A DNA stretch of 64,000 nt from Fulvivirga sp. M361. Lineage in GTDB: Bacteria > Bacteroidota > Bacteroidia > Cytophagales > Cyclobacteriaceae. Location of the stretch: the NCBI RefSeq assembly GCF_007097395.1, contig NZ_VKDC01000015.1, forward strand, positions 1 through 64,000, read 5' to 3'. Shown here piece by piece: positions 7,958-16,698 of this stretch. Position 1 is the first letter of the stretch; every line of letters begins with the position of its first letter. The notes under the pieces are model-generated. The model saw nothing but the letters and a program-made list of their open reading frames with translations, had not been told where the DNA came from and did not search any database. The position numbers and the translations under genes were made by a program.

Positions 7958-8575
7958 ATGTTGGTGGTTATCACATCAGAAAAGAAGATAGATAAGGAAG
8001 CAGAATATATACATCAGCTTTTTGAGAAAGGCCTGCCTGCTTTACATATACGCAAGCCTGGCTGGAGTATGAATGAGTATGACGCTTTTTTAAAAGATAT
8101 TGACGATAAGTATTATACTAAAATAGTTGTGCACAATCATCATGAATTGGCAACGAAGTTCAGATTAAAAGGAATACACTTACGTGAAAAAGATAGGCTA
8201 AGGTTGGGTGAGATTTTGGGGGATCATATCAAAGCATATCAGGACAACGACTTTTCCGTTAGCAGTTCCTTTCATTCTACCGATGAGGTTAAAACCACTG
8301 CCTCGGCATTTGACTATGCGTTTTTAAGCCCTGTATTTTCATCCATCTCCAAAAAGGAGTATCCGGGAAGGAAATTCGATGTAGCAGATCTGAAAGCAAC
8401 AGTAATAGGTTTAGGTGGGATAGACCATCACAATATAGCTATGGTGGAAAAACTTGGCTATAGTGGTATTGCTGTTCTTGGTGCTTTGTGGCAAAGAAAG
8501 GATCCGGTAACCCACTTTAGCCAAGTGATGAAAAGTTATCATACGGTTTTTACAAAAATGAAAACAATCCTTTGA
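7958..8575 (+). CDS. ThiE/TenI-family protein, divergent copy (possible thiazole tautomerase)
   Basis: A 205-residue TIM-barrel protein of the thiamin phosphate synthase superfamily: LHIRKPGWS at the place of ThiE QLRxK, GIHLREKDR for the GVHLGQxD segment, YAFLSPVFSS for the phosphate loop and IGLGGID for AIGGI. The usual ThiE NDR/NDS motif is replaced by VVHNHHEL, and the substrate Lys in TK is not conserved in the same way. These changes resemble TenI, which aromatises the thiazole carboxylate phosphate rather than coupling the two halves. It lies directly upstream of a canonical thiE, supporting a distinct role. Confidence 0.75.
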   Translation: MLVVITSEKKIDKEAEYIHQLFEKGLPALHIRKPGWSMNEYDAFLKDIDDKYYTKIVVHNHHELATKFRLKGIHLREKDRLRLGEILGDHIKAYQDNDFSVSSSFHSTDEVKTTASAFDYAFLSPVFSSISKKEYPGRKFDVADLKATVIGLGGIDHHNIAMVEKLGYSGIAVLGALWQRKDPVTHFSQVMKSYHTVFTKMKTIL

Positions 8576-8667
8576 ATACGAGGTCAAAAGGTATGGACTA
8601 TGTCAAGATGTATGAGAAAAATATTGACCGTGGATCATGGCCGTTCTGACTGTTGGGCTTATTGAAT

Positions 8668-9291
8668 ATGATATCAAAACTGCAGTACATATCGCAAGGC
8701 AAAGACATTGCTCACCACCTTGAAAATATACAAAAGGTGTGTGATTGGGGATGCGACTGGATCCAACTCCGGTTAAAACAAGTTTCTGATGATGAGTACT
8801 TCAGAGCTGGAATAGAAGCAAAAAGAATTTGTCAAAAATACGGTGCCAGGCTTATTATAAATGACAGTGTAGAAGTAGCTCATGAAATAAATGCCGATGG
8901 TGTTCATTTGGGTAAAAAGGATGCTGAGCCTTTCCAAGCCCGGACGACATTAGGGAAAGGAAAAATAATTGGCGGAACGGCCAATACTCATAATGATATA
9001 ATAAGTCTTGTTGATCAAAAGGTGGATTACATAGGTTTAGGCCCTTATCGGTTTACCCAAACCAAAAAGGACCTGAGCCCTGTCCTGGGACTGGAGGGGT
9101 ATGTCCGCATTTTAAACAGGCTGACCCGGGAACAGTGCCAAATACCGGTCATTGCTATTGGAGGAATAATGGAGGAAGACATAAAACATATCCGTAAAGC
9201 CGGTGCCTATGGAGTGGCCGTTTCAGGCTTGTTAACAGCGGAGGGACCGCTTACCATGGATAATCAAAAAATATACGAACAGTTACAATGA
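8668..9291 (+). CDS. thiE: Thiamin phosphate synthase
   Basis: From the ATG at 8668 (a TTG at 8653 is an alternative) the product is 207 residues. All ThiE landmarks are present: [41 protein letters not shown] and VIAIGGI. The enzyme joins hydroxymethylpyrimidine pyrophosphate to thiazole phosphate in the cytoplasm. Its stop overlaps the start of thiG by 4 bp (ATGA), indicating translational coupling. The N-terminal start MISKLQYI matches the usual start of the family. Confidence 0.92.
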   Translation: MISKLQYISQGKDIAHHLENIQKVCDWGCDWIQLRLKQVSDDEYFRAGIEAKRICQKYGARLIINDSVEVAHEINADGVHLGKKDAEPFQARTTLGKGKIIGGTANTHNDIISLVDQKVDYIGLGPYRFTQTKKDLSPVLGLEGYVRILNRLTREQCQIPVIAIGGIMEEDIKHIRKAGAYGVAVSGLLTAEGPLTMDNQKIYEQLQ

Positions 9292-10064
9292 AAAATGATT
9301 TGCTGAAAATAGCCGATAAAGAATTTGAGTCTCGATTATTTACCGGTACGGGAAAATTCAGTTCGGCGGCTGTAATGAGAGCAGCACTGCTTGAAGCCGA
9401 AAGTGAGCTGATTACTGTGGCGCTGAAAAGAGTGGATGTAAAAAATATAGAAGACGATATTCTGGTTCATTTAAAACATCCGAATATTAACCTCTTGCCG
9501 AATACCTCCGGGGTACGGAACGCTAAAGAGGCTGTTTTTGCGGCACAGCTATCACGTGAGGCGTTAGGAACTCATTGGGTAAAACTTGAAATACACCCTG
9601 ACCCAAAATATCTTTTGCCTGACCCGATAGAAACGTTAAAGGCCGCGGAAGAATTGGTAAGACTGGGGTTTGTGGTGATGCCTTACATACATGCCGACCC
9701 TGTATTGTGTAAACGCCTGGAAGAAGTTGGGGTTCAATGTGTAATGCCGTTAGGGGCGCCTATTGGGACCAATAAAGGTCTTAAGACACTGGACTTTCTT
9801 GAGATCATTCTTGAGCAAAGTAATGTGCCTGTGGTGATAGATGCAGGACTGGGCAGCCCTTCACATGCGGCACAGGCGATGGAGATGGGGGCCCATGCCG
9901 TTTTAGTGAATACGGCCATTGCCGTTTCTTCAAACCCTGTACAAATGGCCGCTGCTTTTAAAAAAGCGGTGGAAGCCGGAAGAATGGCCTACAATGCCTC
10001 ACTCGCTCCGATACAAAACCATGCTGAAGCCAGTAGTCCTTTAACCCGGTTTTTAAATGACTGA
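9288..10064 (+). CDS. thiG: Thiazole synthase
   Basis: 258 residues, the usual ThiG length. The Schiff-base Lys lies in VALKRVD, and the product contains the characteristic [15 protein letters not shown] and [10 protein letters not shown] segments, followed by [11 protein letters not shown] for phosphate binding. ThiG condenses deoxyxylulose phosphate, dehydroglycine and the ThiS thiocarboxylate. It overlaps thiE by 4 bp and thiH by 8 bp, so the three are one translational unit; dehydroglycine is supplied by ThiH. Confidence 0.95.
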   Translation: MKNDLLKIADKEFESRLFTGTGKFSSAAVMRAALLEAESELITVALKRVDVKNIEDDILVHLKHPNINLLPNTSGVRNAKEAVFAAQLSREALGTHWVKLEIHPDPKYLLPDPIETLKAAEELVRLGFVVMPYIHADPVLCKRLEEVGVQCVMPLGAPIGTNKGLKTLDFLEIILEQSNVPVVIDAGLGSPSHAAQAMEMGAHAVLVNTAIAVSSNPVQMAAAFKKAVEAGRMAYNASLAPIQNHAEASSPLTRFLND

Positions 10065-11166
10065 TTTTAAAACTGTATTTGAGAAGTACGATTGGAAAGA
10101 AACGCACGATAGTATTCTTTCCAAAGGACAAGCCGACGTACACAGGGCCCTTCAATCCTCTAAACGGTCTTTAGAAGATTTTAAAGCGTTGATTTCTCCT
10201 GCTGCACGTCCGTTTCTGGAAACCATGGTGCGGCGGAGTCGTGAGCTTACACGAAAACGCTTTGGGAATACCATTCAGATGTATTCTCCCATGTATTTGA
10301 GTAATGAATGTCAAAACATATGCACGTATTGTGGCTTCAGCTTCACAAATAAGATTGCAAGACGAACATTGACCGATGCAGAGATCCTTCAAGAAGTTGG
10401 ATACATTAAATCCAAGGGCTACGATCATATCCTTTTGGTAACAGGCGAGGCAAACAGGAAGGTGGGCGTAAACTATATTTCAAATGCCATCCGGTTGATC
10501 CGGTCTGAATTTTCGAATATTACCATGGAGGTCCAACCTTTGGACCAACAGGACTATGAACAATTGATCTGTGAGGGCTTGTATGCGGTATTAGTTTATC
10601 AGGAAACATACCATAAAGACGAATACAAAAAACATCACCCCAAGGGGAAGAAATCTGATTTTAACTACCGCCTGGATACCCCGGACCGATTAGGTAAGGC
10701 AGGTATACATAAAATAGGACTGGGTGTTTTGTTCGGGCTGGAAGATTGGAGGCCGGATAGTTTTTTTACGGCCCTTCATCTGAAATACCTTCAGAAAAAG
10801 TATTGGAAAACCAAATATTCTATTTCTTTTCCACGCTTACGGCCTTACAGTGGTGGATTAGAGCCTAAAGTAGCCATGACCGACGTGGACCTTGTTCAGC
10901 TGATAGCGGCTTACCGTCTGTTCGATGAAGATGTAGAACTTTCAATTTCCACACGGGAGAATGCCGTTTTCAGAGATAATATTGTGAACCTGGGCATCAC
11001 TTCGATGAGCGCCGAATCCAAGACGAATCCCGGAGGATATGTGGTAGAGCGGCAGTCTTTGGAACAATTCGAAATTTCAGATGAAAGAAGTACCGAAGAG
11101 ATTGTGAAAATGCTTCAAAAACAAGGAGTTGAGCCAGTCTGGAAGGATTGGGAAAGCAGTTGGTAA
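10057..11166 (+). CDS. thiH: 2-iminoacetate synthase (radical SAM tyrosine lyase)
   Basis: 369 residues with the radical SAM cluster motif CQNICTYC (CX3CX2C) near residue 88, preceded by [10 protein letters not shown], as in ThiH. It cleaves tyrosine to dehydroglycine and p-cresol using S-adenosylmethionine and a 4Fe-4S cluster. The presence of ThiH rather than the glycine oxidase ThiO points to an oxygen-sensitive, anaerobe-type thiazole route. It is the last gene of the operon and is followed by a strong hairpin. Confidence 0.95.
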   Translation: MTDFKTVFEKYDWKETHDSILSKGQADVHRALQSSKRSLEDFKALISPAARPFLETMVRRSRELTRKRFGNTIQMYSPMYLSNECQNICTYCGFSFTNKIARRTLTDAEILQEVGYIKSKGYDHILLVTGEANRKVGVNYISNAIRLIRSEFSNITMEVQPLDQQDYEQLICEGLYAVLVYQETYHKDEYKKHHPKGKKSDFNYRLDTPDRLGKAGIHKIGLGVLFGLEDWRPDSFFTALHLKYLQKKYWKTKYSISFPRLRPYSGGLEPKVAMTDVDLVQLIAAYRLFDEDVELSISTRENAVFRDNIVNLGITSMSAESKTNPGGYVVERQSLEQFEISDERSTEEIVKMLQKQGVEPVWKDWESSW

Positions 11167-11196
11167 CAGGATAAATGGTGGAAAAAATAGAGTCTG

Positions 11197-11246
11197 TTAA
11201 AACACAAAGAGTCTGCTTCATACCAAGCAGACTCTTTGTGTTTTAA
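11197..11246. terminator. Strong bidirectional hairpin terminator
   Basis: A perfect 22-bp stem (arms 11197-11218 and 11225-11246) with a 6-nt loop. The outer arm is AAAACAC on one side and GTGTTTT on the other, so each strand ends in T-rich sequence. It lies between the convergent thiH and the OYE gene. Confidence 0.9.
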
Positions 11247-11260
11247 AATACTATTAATGA

Positions 11261-12361
11261 TCATCCCACCTTTTCTTCTTCCAACGTCGGGTAATCGGTA
11301 TACCCTTTTTCTCCCGGAGTGTAAAACGTGTCAAAATCCGGGGGAGTGAGAGCAGCTCCTTTTTTCATTCGTTCCACCAGGTCAGGGTTGGACACATAGG
11401 GTCTGCCAAAAGCTACAAGATGACCTAATCCTTCTTCCAGGTCTTTTTCCGCTCTTTCTTTGTCATAACCTCCACTGATGATGATAGTACCCTGAAATGC
11501 CTCTCTTATTTTGTGTTTGACTTCTACGGGCACCGGGGCAGTTCCCATGGTGGCATGGTCTACGATATGTATGTAAACCAACCCTGTTTCTTTGAGCTTC
11601 TCCGCCAGGTATACGAATTGTGTCTCCACATCATCGAAGGCACCCATGTCATTGAATGTGCCATAAGGAGAGATGCGAATACCTACTTTGTCTTTTCCAA
11701 TGGCTTCTGCTGTACGTTCGGCCACTTCCAGTACAAAACGGCATCGGTTTTCTATACTTCCTCCATATTCATCGTTACGGTCATTGACCAACGGATTCAG
11801 GAACTGCTCCATCAGATAACCATTGGCAGCATGTAGCTCTACTCCATCAAACCCCGCCGCTATTGCATTTTTAGCGCCCTGGACATATTCTTCTATTGCC
11901 TGATCTATGTCTGCTTCATTCATTTTCCTGGGAGTGGTATGAGGTAGTGGTCCCTGGCTATCTGTATACATTTCGCCGGAAACCTGCTTTGTTGTGGGGG
12001 CCACCACTTCCGCTCCCTCCGGTAAGTTCGCTTCATGGGAAACGCGACCCGTATGCATGATCTGAAGGAAAATTTTACCTCCTTTTTCATGCACCGCCTT
12101 TGTTACTGACTTCCAGCCTGCTATTTGCTGATCGCTATAAACCCCGGGGATGCGGGCATATCCCAGGCCGTTAGGCGAAGGCGAAGTACCCTCGGTAATG
12201 ATCAACCCTGCCGTGGCCCGTTGGCCATAGTAGGTAGCGGCAAGTTCATCCAAAGCGTTGTGTTCATGCGCGCGGCAACGGGTCATGGGCGCCATGATGA
12301 CACGATTTCGGAGCGCTAACTGACCGAGTGTATAAGGAGAGAATAATTTAGTATTACTCAT
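11261..12361 (-). CDS. Old yellow enzyme family alkene reductase (NemA-like)
   Basis: 366 residues from the ATG at 12361; an upstream ATG at 12388 would add nine residues. FMN-barrel motifs of the OYE family are seen: NRVIMAPMTRCRA, LQIMHTGRVSH, the GVELHAANGYLMEQFLNP segment and NDEYGGS, then FGRPYVSNPDL near the end. Such enzymes reduce activated C=C bonds or nitro groups with NAD(P)H in the cytoplasm. It stands alone on the minus strand, convergent with thiH. The physiological substrate is unknown. Confidence 0.9.
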   Translation of the reverse strand: MSNTKLFSPYTLGQLALRNRVIMAPMTRCRAHEHNALDELAATYYGQRATAGLIITEGTSPSPNGLGYARIPGVYSDQQIAGWKSVTKAVHEKGGKIFLQIMHTGRVSHEANLPEGAEVVAPTTKQVSGEMYTDSQGPLPHTTPRKMNEADIDQAIEEYVQGAKNAIAAGFDGVELHAANGYLMEQFLNPLVNDRNDEYGGSIENRCRFVLEVAERTAEAIGKDKVGIRISPYGTFNDMGAFDDVETQFVYLAEKLKETGLVYIHIVDHATMGTAPVPVEVKHKIREAFQGTIIISGGYDKERAEKDLEEGLGHLVAFGRPYVSNPDLVERMKKGAALTPPDFDTFYTPGEKGYTDYPTLEEEKVG

Positions 12362-12594
12362 AATAATTTTAGATACGTGTTTAAACATTTAATTTAACGT
12401 GACTAACGTGAACTCCCGGGTTAAGTTTAACAATGCCGGGTTATTTTTTTACGTCTTTATCAAAGTGATGATTACCCGTAGTTTTTGGTTTTTAAGAGCC
12501 TGGTGATTTAAACTTTAGCTTTGGAATAGGGGTTTTCAATGGGAATTTTACATGCGTTGAGATAGGCCCTTCAGTCTACTTTCAGGGTTTTCTG

Positions 12595-13062
12595 TCATTC
12601 TATAATCACCCGAAATACCGTTCCTCTTGGCCTTACCAGCCGGTTGACTTTTCGGTTGAAGAAGCGCACATCATCAATGGTAAACACGTTATCACAACAG
12701 TCGCTGTCACTTGTAAATCCGAATTCTGTAGCAGCCGTGTCTATAAGAGCATTATTATAAATGATCAGAATACTATCCGGAGGCTCCAGGAGTGGGTCTT
12801 CATAGTTTAATGAGACTTGAAAAATGGTATCCTCGATACTCAATACACTTTCTGCCATGAAGGGTACTCCTGACAGGTCAGTGACCAGTAATGAATCTAC
12901 CTGGGTTAACACAGGGGTATTGTTCAGATCAGAGAATTGAAGTCGCAGATCAAACTTGCCTGTACACTCATCACATTTATTACAGGCATTGAGTACTAAA
13001 GCCAAGCATAGAAGTCCAAATGGTCGGAACCATGCTTTATCCATTTTGCTAAAATCCTTCAT
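12595..13062 (-). CDS. Hypothetical lipoprotein (DUF6452-like)
   Basis: A 155-residue product with an N-terminal hydrophobic segment ending in the lipobox LVLNAC, so it is likely lipidated and exported. The mature part begins with a Cys-rich NKCDECTG and is followed by beta-rich sequence. The Cys-rich start then ...LRLQFSDLNNTP is reminiscent of the small Bacteroidota DUF6452 lipoproteins; this is a weak, by-eye resemblance. It is the downstream neighbour of the zinc-ribbon gene on the same strand. Confidence 0.65.
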   Translation of the reverse strand: MKDFSKMDKAWFRPFGLLCLALVLNACNKCDECTGKFDLRLQFSDLNNTPVLTQVDSLLVTDLSGVPFMAESVLSIEDTIFQVSLNYEDPLLEPPDSILIIYNNALIDTAATEFGFTSDSDCCDNVFTIDDVRFFNRKVNRLVRPRGTVFRVIIE

Positions 13063-13113
13063 ATTATGTTAAAAAAACAACTACTTAAGTTCTGTGAATC
13101 TGATCGTTACAGG

Positions 13114-13479
13114 CTATTCTATATACTCTTTACGCTTGACCAACATGAACCAATCGTTATCGAGCTCCAGGTAGCCATATTCATAGCAGAAGAAATAAGT
13201 GGCCCCGGCTTTTGTTACATACTTGTTGGTATGATAGTTAAAATCAAATCCTTTTTCTAATAACTTTTCCTTCTTCATCTTCGCCTTTCCTTCAGGGTTT
13301 GACTTTTCCAGTACCCTGCGGTTTTTGCGCAAAATGTTATTGACGTTCCTGATGTAATTATTAGAATCACTATTCAGCCTGTTATTGTAAGCGTTTCTGC
13401 ATTGGTCAGAGCAAAATTTCTTGTCAAACCTACCATAGATTTTGGTATCGCATTCCAGGCAAGATTTTTCTTCTGTCAT
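13114..13479 (-). CDS. Zinc-ribbon protein (DUF2116-like)
   Basis: 121 residues. The N-terminus has CLECDTKI followed by FCSDQCRN, a CxxC...CxxxC treble-clef/zinc-ribbon typical of small Bacteroidota DUF2116-type proteins. A basic helix (residues about 45-75) and an aromatic-rich C-terminus follow. A role in nucleic-acid binding is possible but unproven. It is transcribed divergently from ssb, with a striking palindrome in the shared promoter region. Confidence 0.75.
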   Translation of the reverse strand: MTEEKSCLECDTKIYGRFDKKFCSDQCRNAYNNRLNSDSNNYIRNVNNILRKNRRVLEKSNPEGKAKMKKEKLLEKGFDFNYHTNKYVTKAGATYFFCYEYGYLELDNDWFMLVKRKEYIE

Positions 13480-13506
13480 TTTAAATTATTGTAAATCAAT
13501 GTTATA

Positions 13507-13532
13507 TACATTTGTAAACGTTTACAAACGTA
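13507..13532. promoter_or_regulatory. Near-perfect 26-bp palindrome with divergent -7 boxes (candidate operator)
   Basis: The 18-bp core TTTGTAAACGTTTACAAA (13511-13528) is a perfect palindrome, and the flanks extend symmetry to 13507-13532 with one mismatch pair. Each strand also reads a TAnnTTTG box here: TACATTTG on plus (13507-13514) and TACGTTTG on minus (13532-13525). The core resembles LacI/CcpA-type operators (TGTAAACGTTTACA). It sits between the divergent zinc-ribbon and ssb genes. The regulator is unknown. Confidence 0.6.
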
Positions 13533-13670
13533 AGTTAAACGAATACAAATATTTATTACCCGAGTATCGCCTCTACCCACCATTTACTTTGCTGCTGTCA
13601 ATTCAATAGTCCTACCTATTCGATTGACCATATCAACAAATTAATGTTAAATTTTAGAGTATTTAAAATA

Positions 13671-14009
13671 ATGAGAAATTTAAGAAACACCGTACAATTG
13701 ATTGGGAGATTAGGCAAAGACCCTGAACTAAGAAAGCTGAAAAATGGTAAAGCCATGACTACCTTTTCATTAGCTACGTCTGACGTGTATAAAAATGCAG
13801 AAGGTGAAAAAGTACAGAATACGCAGTGGCATCATATAGTGGCCTGGGGGCGGAAAGCAGAAATGGTAGCTAACTATCTTTCTAAGGGTCAGGAAATAGC
13901 CATGGAAGGGCGCCTGGTATATCATCAATATGAAACTACTGAGGGAGAGAAACGCTATCTTACGGAAATTAGCATGAATGAACTTTTAATGGTGGGGAGT
14001 AAAAAATAG
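13671..14009 (+). CDS. ssb: Single-stranded DNA-binding protein, short paralog
   Basis: 112 residues from the ATG at 13671; an ATG at 13644 would add nine residues, but MRNLRNTVQLIGRLGKDPE is the usual SSB start. OB-fold landmarks include TVQLIGRLGKDPEL, TTFSLATSD, TQWHHIVAWG and EGRLVYHQYE. The protein ends right after the fold (LLMVGSKK) and lacks the acidic DDDIPF-type tail that recruits repair and replication partners. It is therefore probably an accessory SSB rather than the main replicative one. Confidence 0.88.
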   Translation: MRNLRNTVQLIGRLGKDPELRKLKNGKAMTTFSLATSDVYKNAEGEKVQNTQWHHIVAWGRKAEMVANYLSKGQEIAMEGRLVYHQYETTEGEKRYLTEISMNELLMVGSKK

Positions 14010-14010
14010 C

Positions 14011-14060
14011 TATGTGCTACCGGGTTCGGGTGAACTGCACCAGGGGCCCGGTAGCACATA
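14011..14060. terminator. Hairpin between convergent ssb and exbD genes
   Basis: Perfect 14-bp arms TATGTGCTACCGGG (14011-14024) and its complement (14047-14060) with a 22-nt loop that itself holds a small GGTG/CACC stem. There is no long U-run, but the position between convergent stops fits a bidirectional terminator. Confidence 0.7.
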
Positions 14061-14061
14061 C

Positions 14062-14604
14062 TTAATCTGCCACCTTGCTTGAAGCAATGGAAATATTCAT
14101 AGGTATTTCATGTCTGGCTTTTTTATAGATCGGATCAGAAGAAGCCAGTTTTCTATAGGCAGCAGGAGTAATACCCGCCTTATCAGCATAGATTTCATAG
14201 TACGCTGCTTTGGCTTCATCCAGTATTTTAATAAAGGCACCCTGTGAAGTTCCTCTGTTCGTTTGAATAGAAATGACGGCTTTTTTAGGGTTTACACTCC
14301 AGTCCGGTCTTTTGCCTGCATTCAGTACGAAATCTTTTATTTCAGTCCTTAAATTTTCGGCATTGCTTCTTTCTTCATTTTCTACAAATAATCGGTCAGA
14401 AGAGTTGATGAGTATTGTAAATAGGTTTCGGTCTTTTACAGGTACAATATTTTCTTCCGCTTTGTGAGGAGGTAGTAACAAAGTCAGTCCCTTGTCGTTT
14501 ACGATATTTGTGCATACCATAAAAAAGATGAGAAGAAGAAAAGCCATGTCCGCCATAGGGCCGGAGTGTGAGCCAGTGTTGATATTTCGTCTTTTGTCGA
14601 TCAT
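14062..14604 (-). CDS. ExbD/TolR family energy transducer subunit
   Basis: 180 residues: a short cytoplasmic N-terminus, one transmembrane helix (MADMAFLLLIFFMVC, residues about 17-33, including the Asp that carries protons in this family), then a periplasmic domain. ExbD normally works with ExbB and TonB to energise outer-membrane transport, but neither partner is adjacent. Bacteroidota often carry several ExbD paralogs. The C-terminal half is longer than in E. coli ExbD (141 residues). Confidence 0.85.
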   Translation of the reverse strand: MIDKRRNINTGSHSGPMADMAFLLLIFFMVCTNIVNDKGLTLLLPPHKAEENIVPVKDRNLFTILINSSDRLFVENEERSNAENLRTEIKDFVLNAGKRPDWSVNPKKAVISIQTNRGTSQGAFIKILDEAKAAYYEIYADKAGITPAAYRKLASSDPIYKKARHEIPMNISIASSKVAD

Positions 14605-14675
14605 TTTTAATTGAATAATTGATCCGTTGGACTAAAGTCACATTTTCTACTGCTTTATCATTTCCTTAATTTTTC

Positions 14676-14683
14676 TACTTTTG
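14676..14683 (+). promoter_or_regulatory. Candidate -7 box, possible leaderless start
   Basis: TACTTTTG fits TAnnTTTG and ends 6 nt before the ATG at 14690, so transcription would begin at or next to the start codon. No clear TTTG box lies upstream at standard spacing. Confidence 0.35.
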
Positions 14684-14689
14684 CAGCCG

Positions 14690-16684
14690 ATGACATTTCT
14701 GTACCCAGGTTTTCTTCTCGGACTTCTTGCCTTAGCCATACCTGTCATTATTCATCTTTTCAATTTTAGGAAAACCAAAAAGATCTATTTTAGCAATACG
14801 CTCTTTCTCAAAAAAGTCAAAGAGGCCAGCAGTTCCAAGCTTAAATTGAAGCACTACCTGGTGCTTTTTTCAAGGCTCCTCTTCTTATTTTTTTTGGTCA
14901 TGGCATTTGCACAGCCGTTTATTCCATCGGAAGAAAACCTGATCACATCCGGAAAAAACATCATTTACCTAGACAACTCATGGAGTATGAGTAATAATTC
15001 GGATGTTGATCTGGCCGCTTTGGATGCCGCAGGGAACTACTTACAAAAACTACTGGAGATATACCCTGAAAACACAGAATACAAGGTGCTTACAAATGAT
15101 TTTGAAGCCTTTTCCAATACCTATAAAAGTAAGACGGAAGTTGCTGACTACCTCACAGAATTAAGGTACAGTGGCTCATCTCGTTCTGCTGAAGATATTG
15201 CCGGTCGTCTTCAAAATGATCTTGATAAAGGTGTAGGAACGGTTTATTGGATCAGTGACTTTCAGCGCTCAATGTATAACGAGCATTTGATAGAATTTGA
15301 TAGTACAGTGGAAGTCAACGGTTTTCCGACTTATTTTAACTCATATGATAATGTTTATGTTGATTCTGTCTTCCTTGACAATCCTTTTCTGATTGGCGAT
15401 GCCAAACCCAAATTGAGTGTAGTGATAAGAAATAACGGACTGGAAGAAAAGGACGACATGGTGGTAAAAGTATTACTGAACGATGCGGAAGTAGCCACAG
15501 GGAGTGTGACCATTCCCGGAAATGACAAAAAGGTGCTCACTTTTGACCTGGCCTTCGACCTCAAGGGTAGTAACCAGGGAAGAATTACATTTGAAGAGTT
15601 TCCGGTCACCTTTGACAATGATTTTTACTTTGCATTAGATGTCGGAAGGAAAATTAACATACTTGAGATCAAAGAAACAGACTCAAAAACACCCATTGAA
15701 AATGTATATGGTAATGCAGCGTTGTTCAATTTTCAGAGCTTCAACAGCAGTAACCTTGACTATGGGCTCATAAACAGTGCTGACCTGGTGATTCTTAACG
15801 GCATAACGTCATTAGATGCTGCTCTTACCGTACCATTGAACGATTACATGGAGCGTTATGGCAACCTGTTCATTGTTCCGGCATACAAACCTGACGTTAC
15901 CACTTACCGTCAGATCATGGGTTTACAACGTTTGACAGATGCTGATACTACTGCCCTGGTACCTATAGCGGCGCCGGATTTTCAAAATCCATTTTTTCAG
16001 GATGTTTTTGAGGATAATAACCCTAATATGGTGATGCCTGCTACTACCAGTACTATTTCATGGGGTGCAGATCGCACGGCGTTGCTCAGGACGCGTACCG
16101 GTAAACCTTTTCTGTCAGAGATCAGGCGTAACGGCAAGCTCTTTATCATAAGTGCACCCCTGGATATTAACTTTACCACATTCCAAAACCATGCACTGTT
16201 TGTACCTGTAATGTATCGTATTGCTGTACAGAGTGCTAAATTGGAAAATAACTTATATCATGTCATTGACGAAGAATTGATAAGTATTTACCTGGAGGAG
16301 GGTATTAATGATAAAGTGGTCAAGCTCGTAAAGGATGAGGAAGAGCTTATTCCCGGACAGCGTGTATTAGGTAACAGGCTTTTGTTGGAAATACCAAAAT
16401 ATTTACTTTCAGCTGGCTTTTATGATGTGAAATTGGAAGAGCAAACATTAACTTCTTTGGCGTTCAACTACTCACCGTTGGAATCAGACCTGTCACAATT
16501 GGAGACGCCTGCCATCAAAGAAAAGTTTAAAGGAAATGTCGATATTTTTGATGCATCTGATATGGAGGCCTTTGAAAAAGCTATTCAGAATAAATACATA
16601 GGTGTGCCACTTTGGAAGTATGCAATACTATTGGCGCTGGTCTTTTTTCTGGCAGAGGCCTTATTAATTCGTTTCTTACCCTAG
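14690..16684 (+). CDS. BatA-type membrane protein with vWA-like domain
   Basis: 664 residues. The first 80 residues form the BatA N-terminal double membrane-helix module (FLYPGFLLGLLALAIPVIIH and a second helix ending near FAQPFIP). A von Willebrand A-like region follows, with the MIDAS start DNSWSMS near residue 94, then about 450 residues of beta-rich sequence and a final transmembrane helix. Such proteins are widespread in Bacteroidota, sometimes linked to the Bat aerotolerance set, but their job is not settled. It starts a plus-strand run ending at 21125. The start ATG is preferred over the TTG at 14681, which lies in the -7 box. Confidence 0.8.
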   Translation: MTFLYPGFLLGLLALAIPVIIHLFNFRKTKKIYFSNTLFLKKVKEASSSKLKLKHYLVLFSRLLFLFFLVMAFAQPFIPSEENLITSGKNIIYLDNSWSMSNNSDVDLAALDAAGNYLQKLLEIYPENTEYKVLTNDFEAFSNTYKSKTEVADYLTELRYSGSSRSAEDIAGRLQNDLDKGVGTVYWISDFQRSMYNEHLIEFDSTVEVNGFPTYFNSYDNVYVDSVFLDNPFLIGDAKPKLSVVIRNNGLEEKDDMVVKVLLNDAEVATGSVTIPGNDKKVLTFDLAFDLKGSNQGRITFEEFPVTFDNDFYFALDVGRKINILEIKETDSKTPIENVYGNAALFNFQSFNSSNLDYGLINSADLVILNGITSLDAALTVPLNDYMERYGNLFIVPAYKPDVTTYRQIMGLQRLTDADTTALVPIAAPDFQNPFFQDVFEDNNPNMVMPATTSTISWGADRTALLRTRTGKPFLSEIRRNGKLFIISAPLDINFTTFQNHALFVPVMYRIAVQSAKLENNLYHVIDEELISIYLEEGINDKVVKLVKDEEELIPGQRVLGNRLLLEIPKYLLSAGFYDVKLEEQTLTSLAFNYSPLESDLSQLETPAIKEKFKGNVDIFDASDMEAFEKAIQNKYIGVPLWKYAILLALVFFLAEALLIRFLP

Positions 16685-16698
16685 CCTAACTTGAACTT

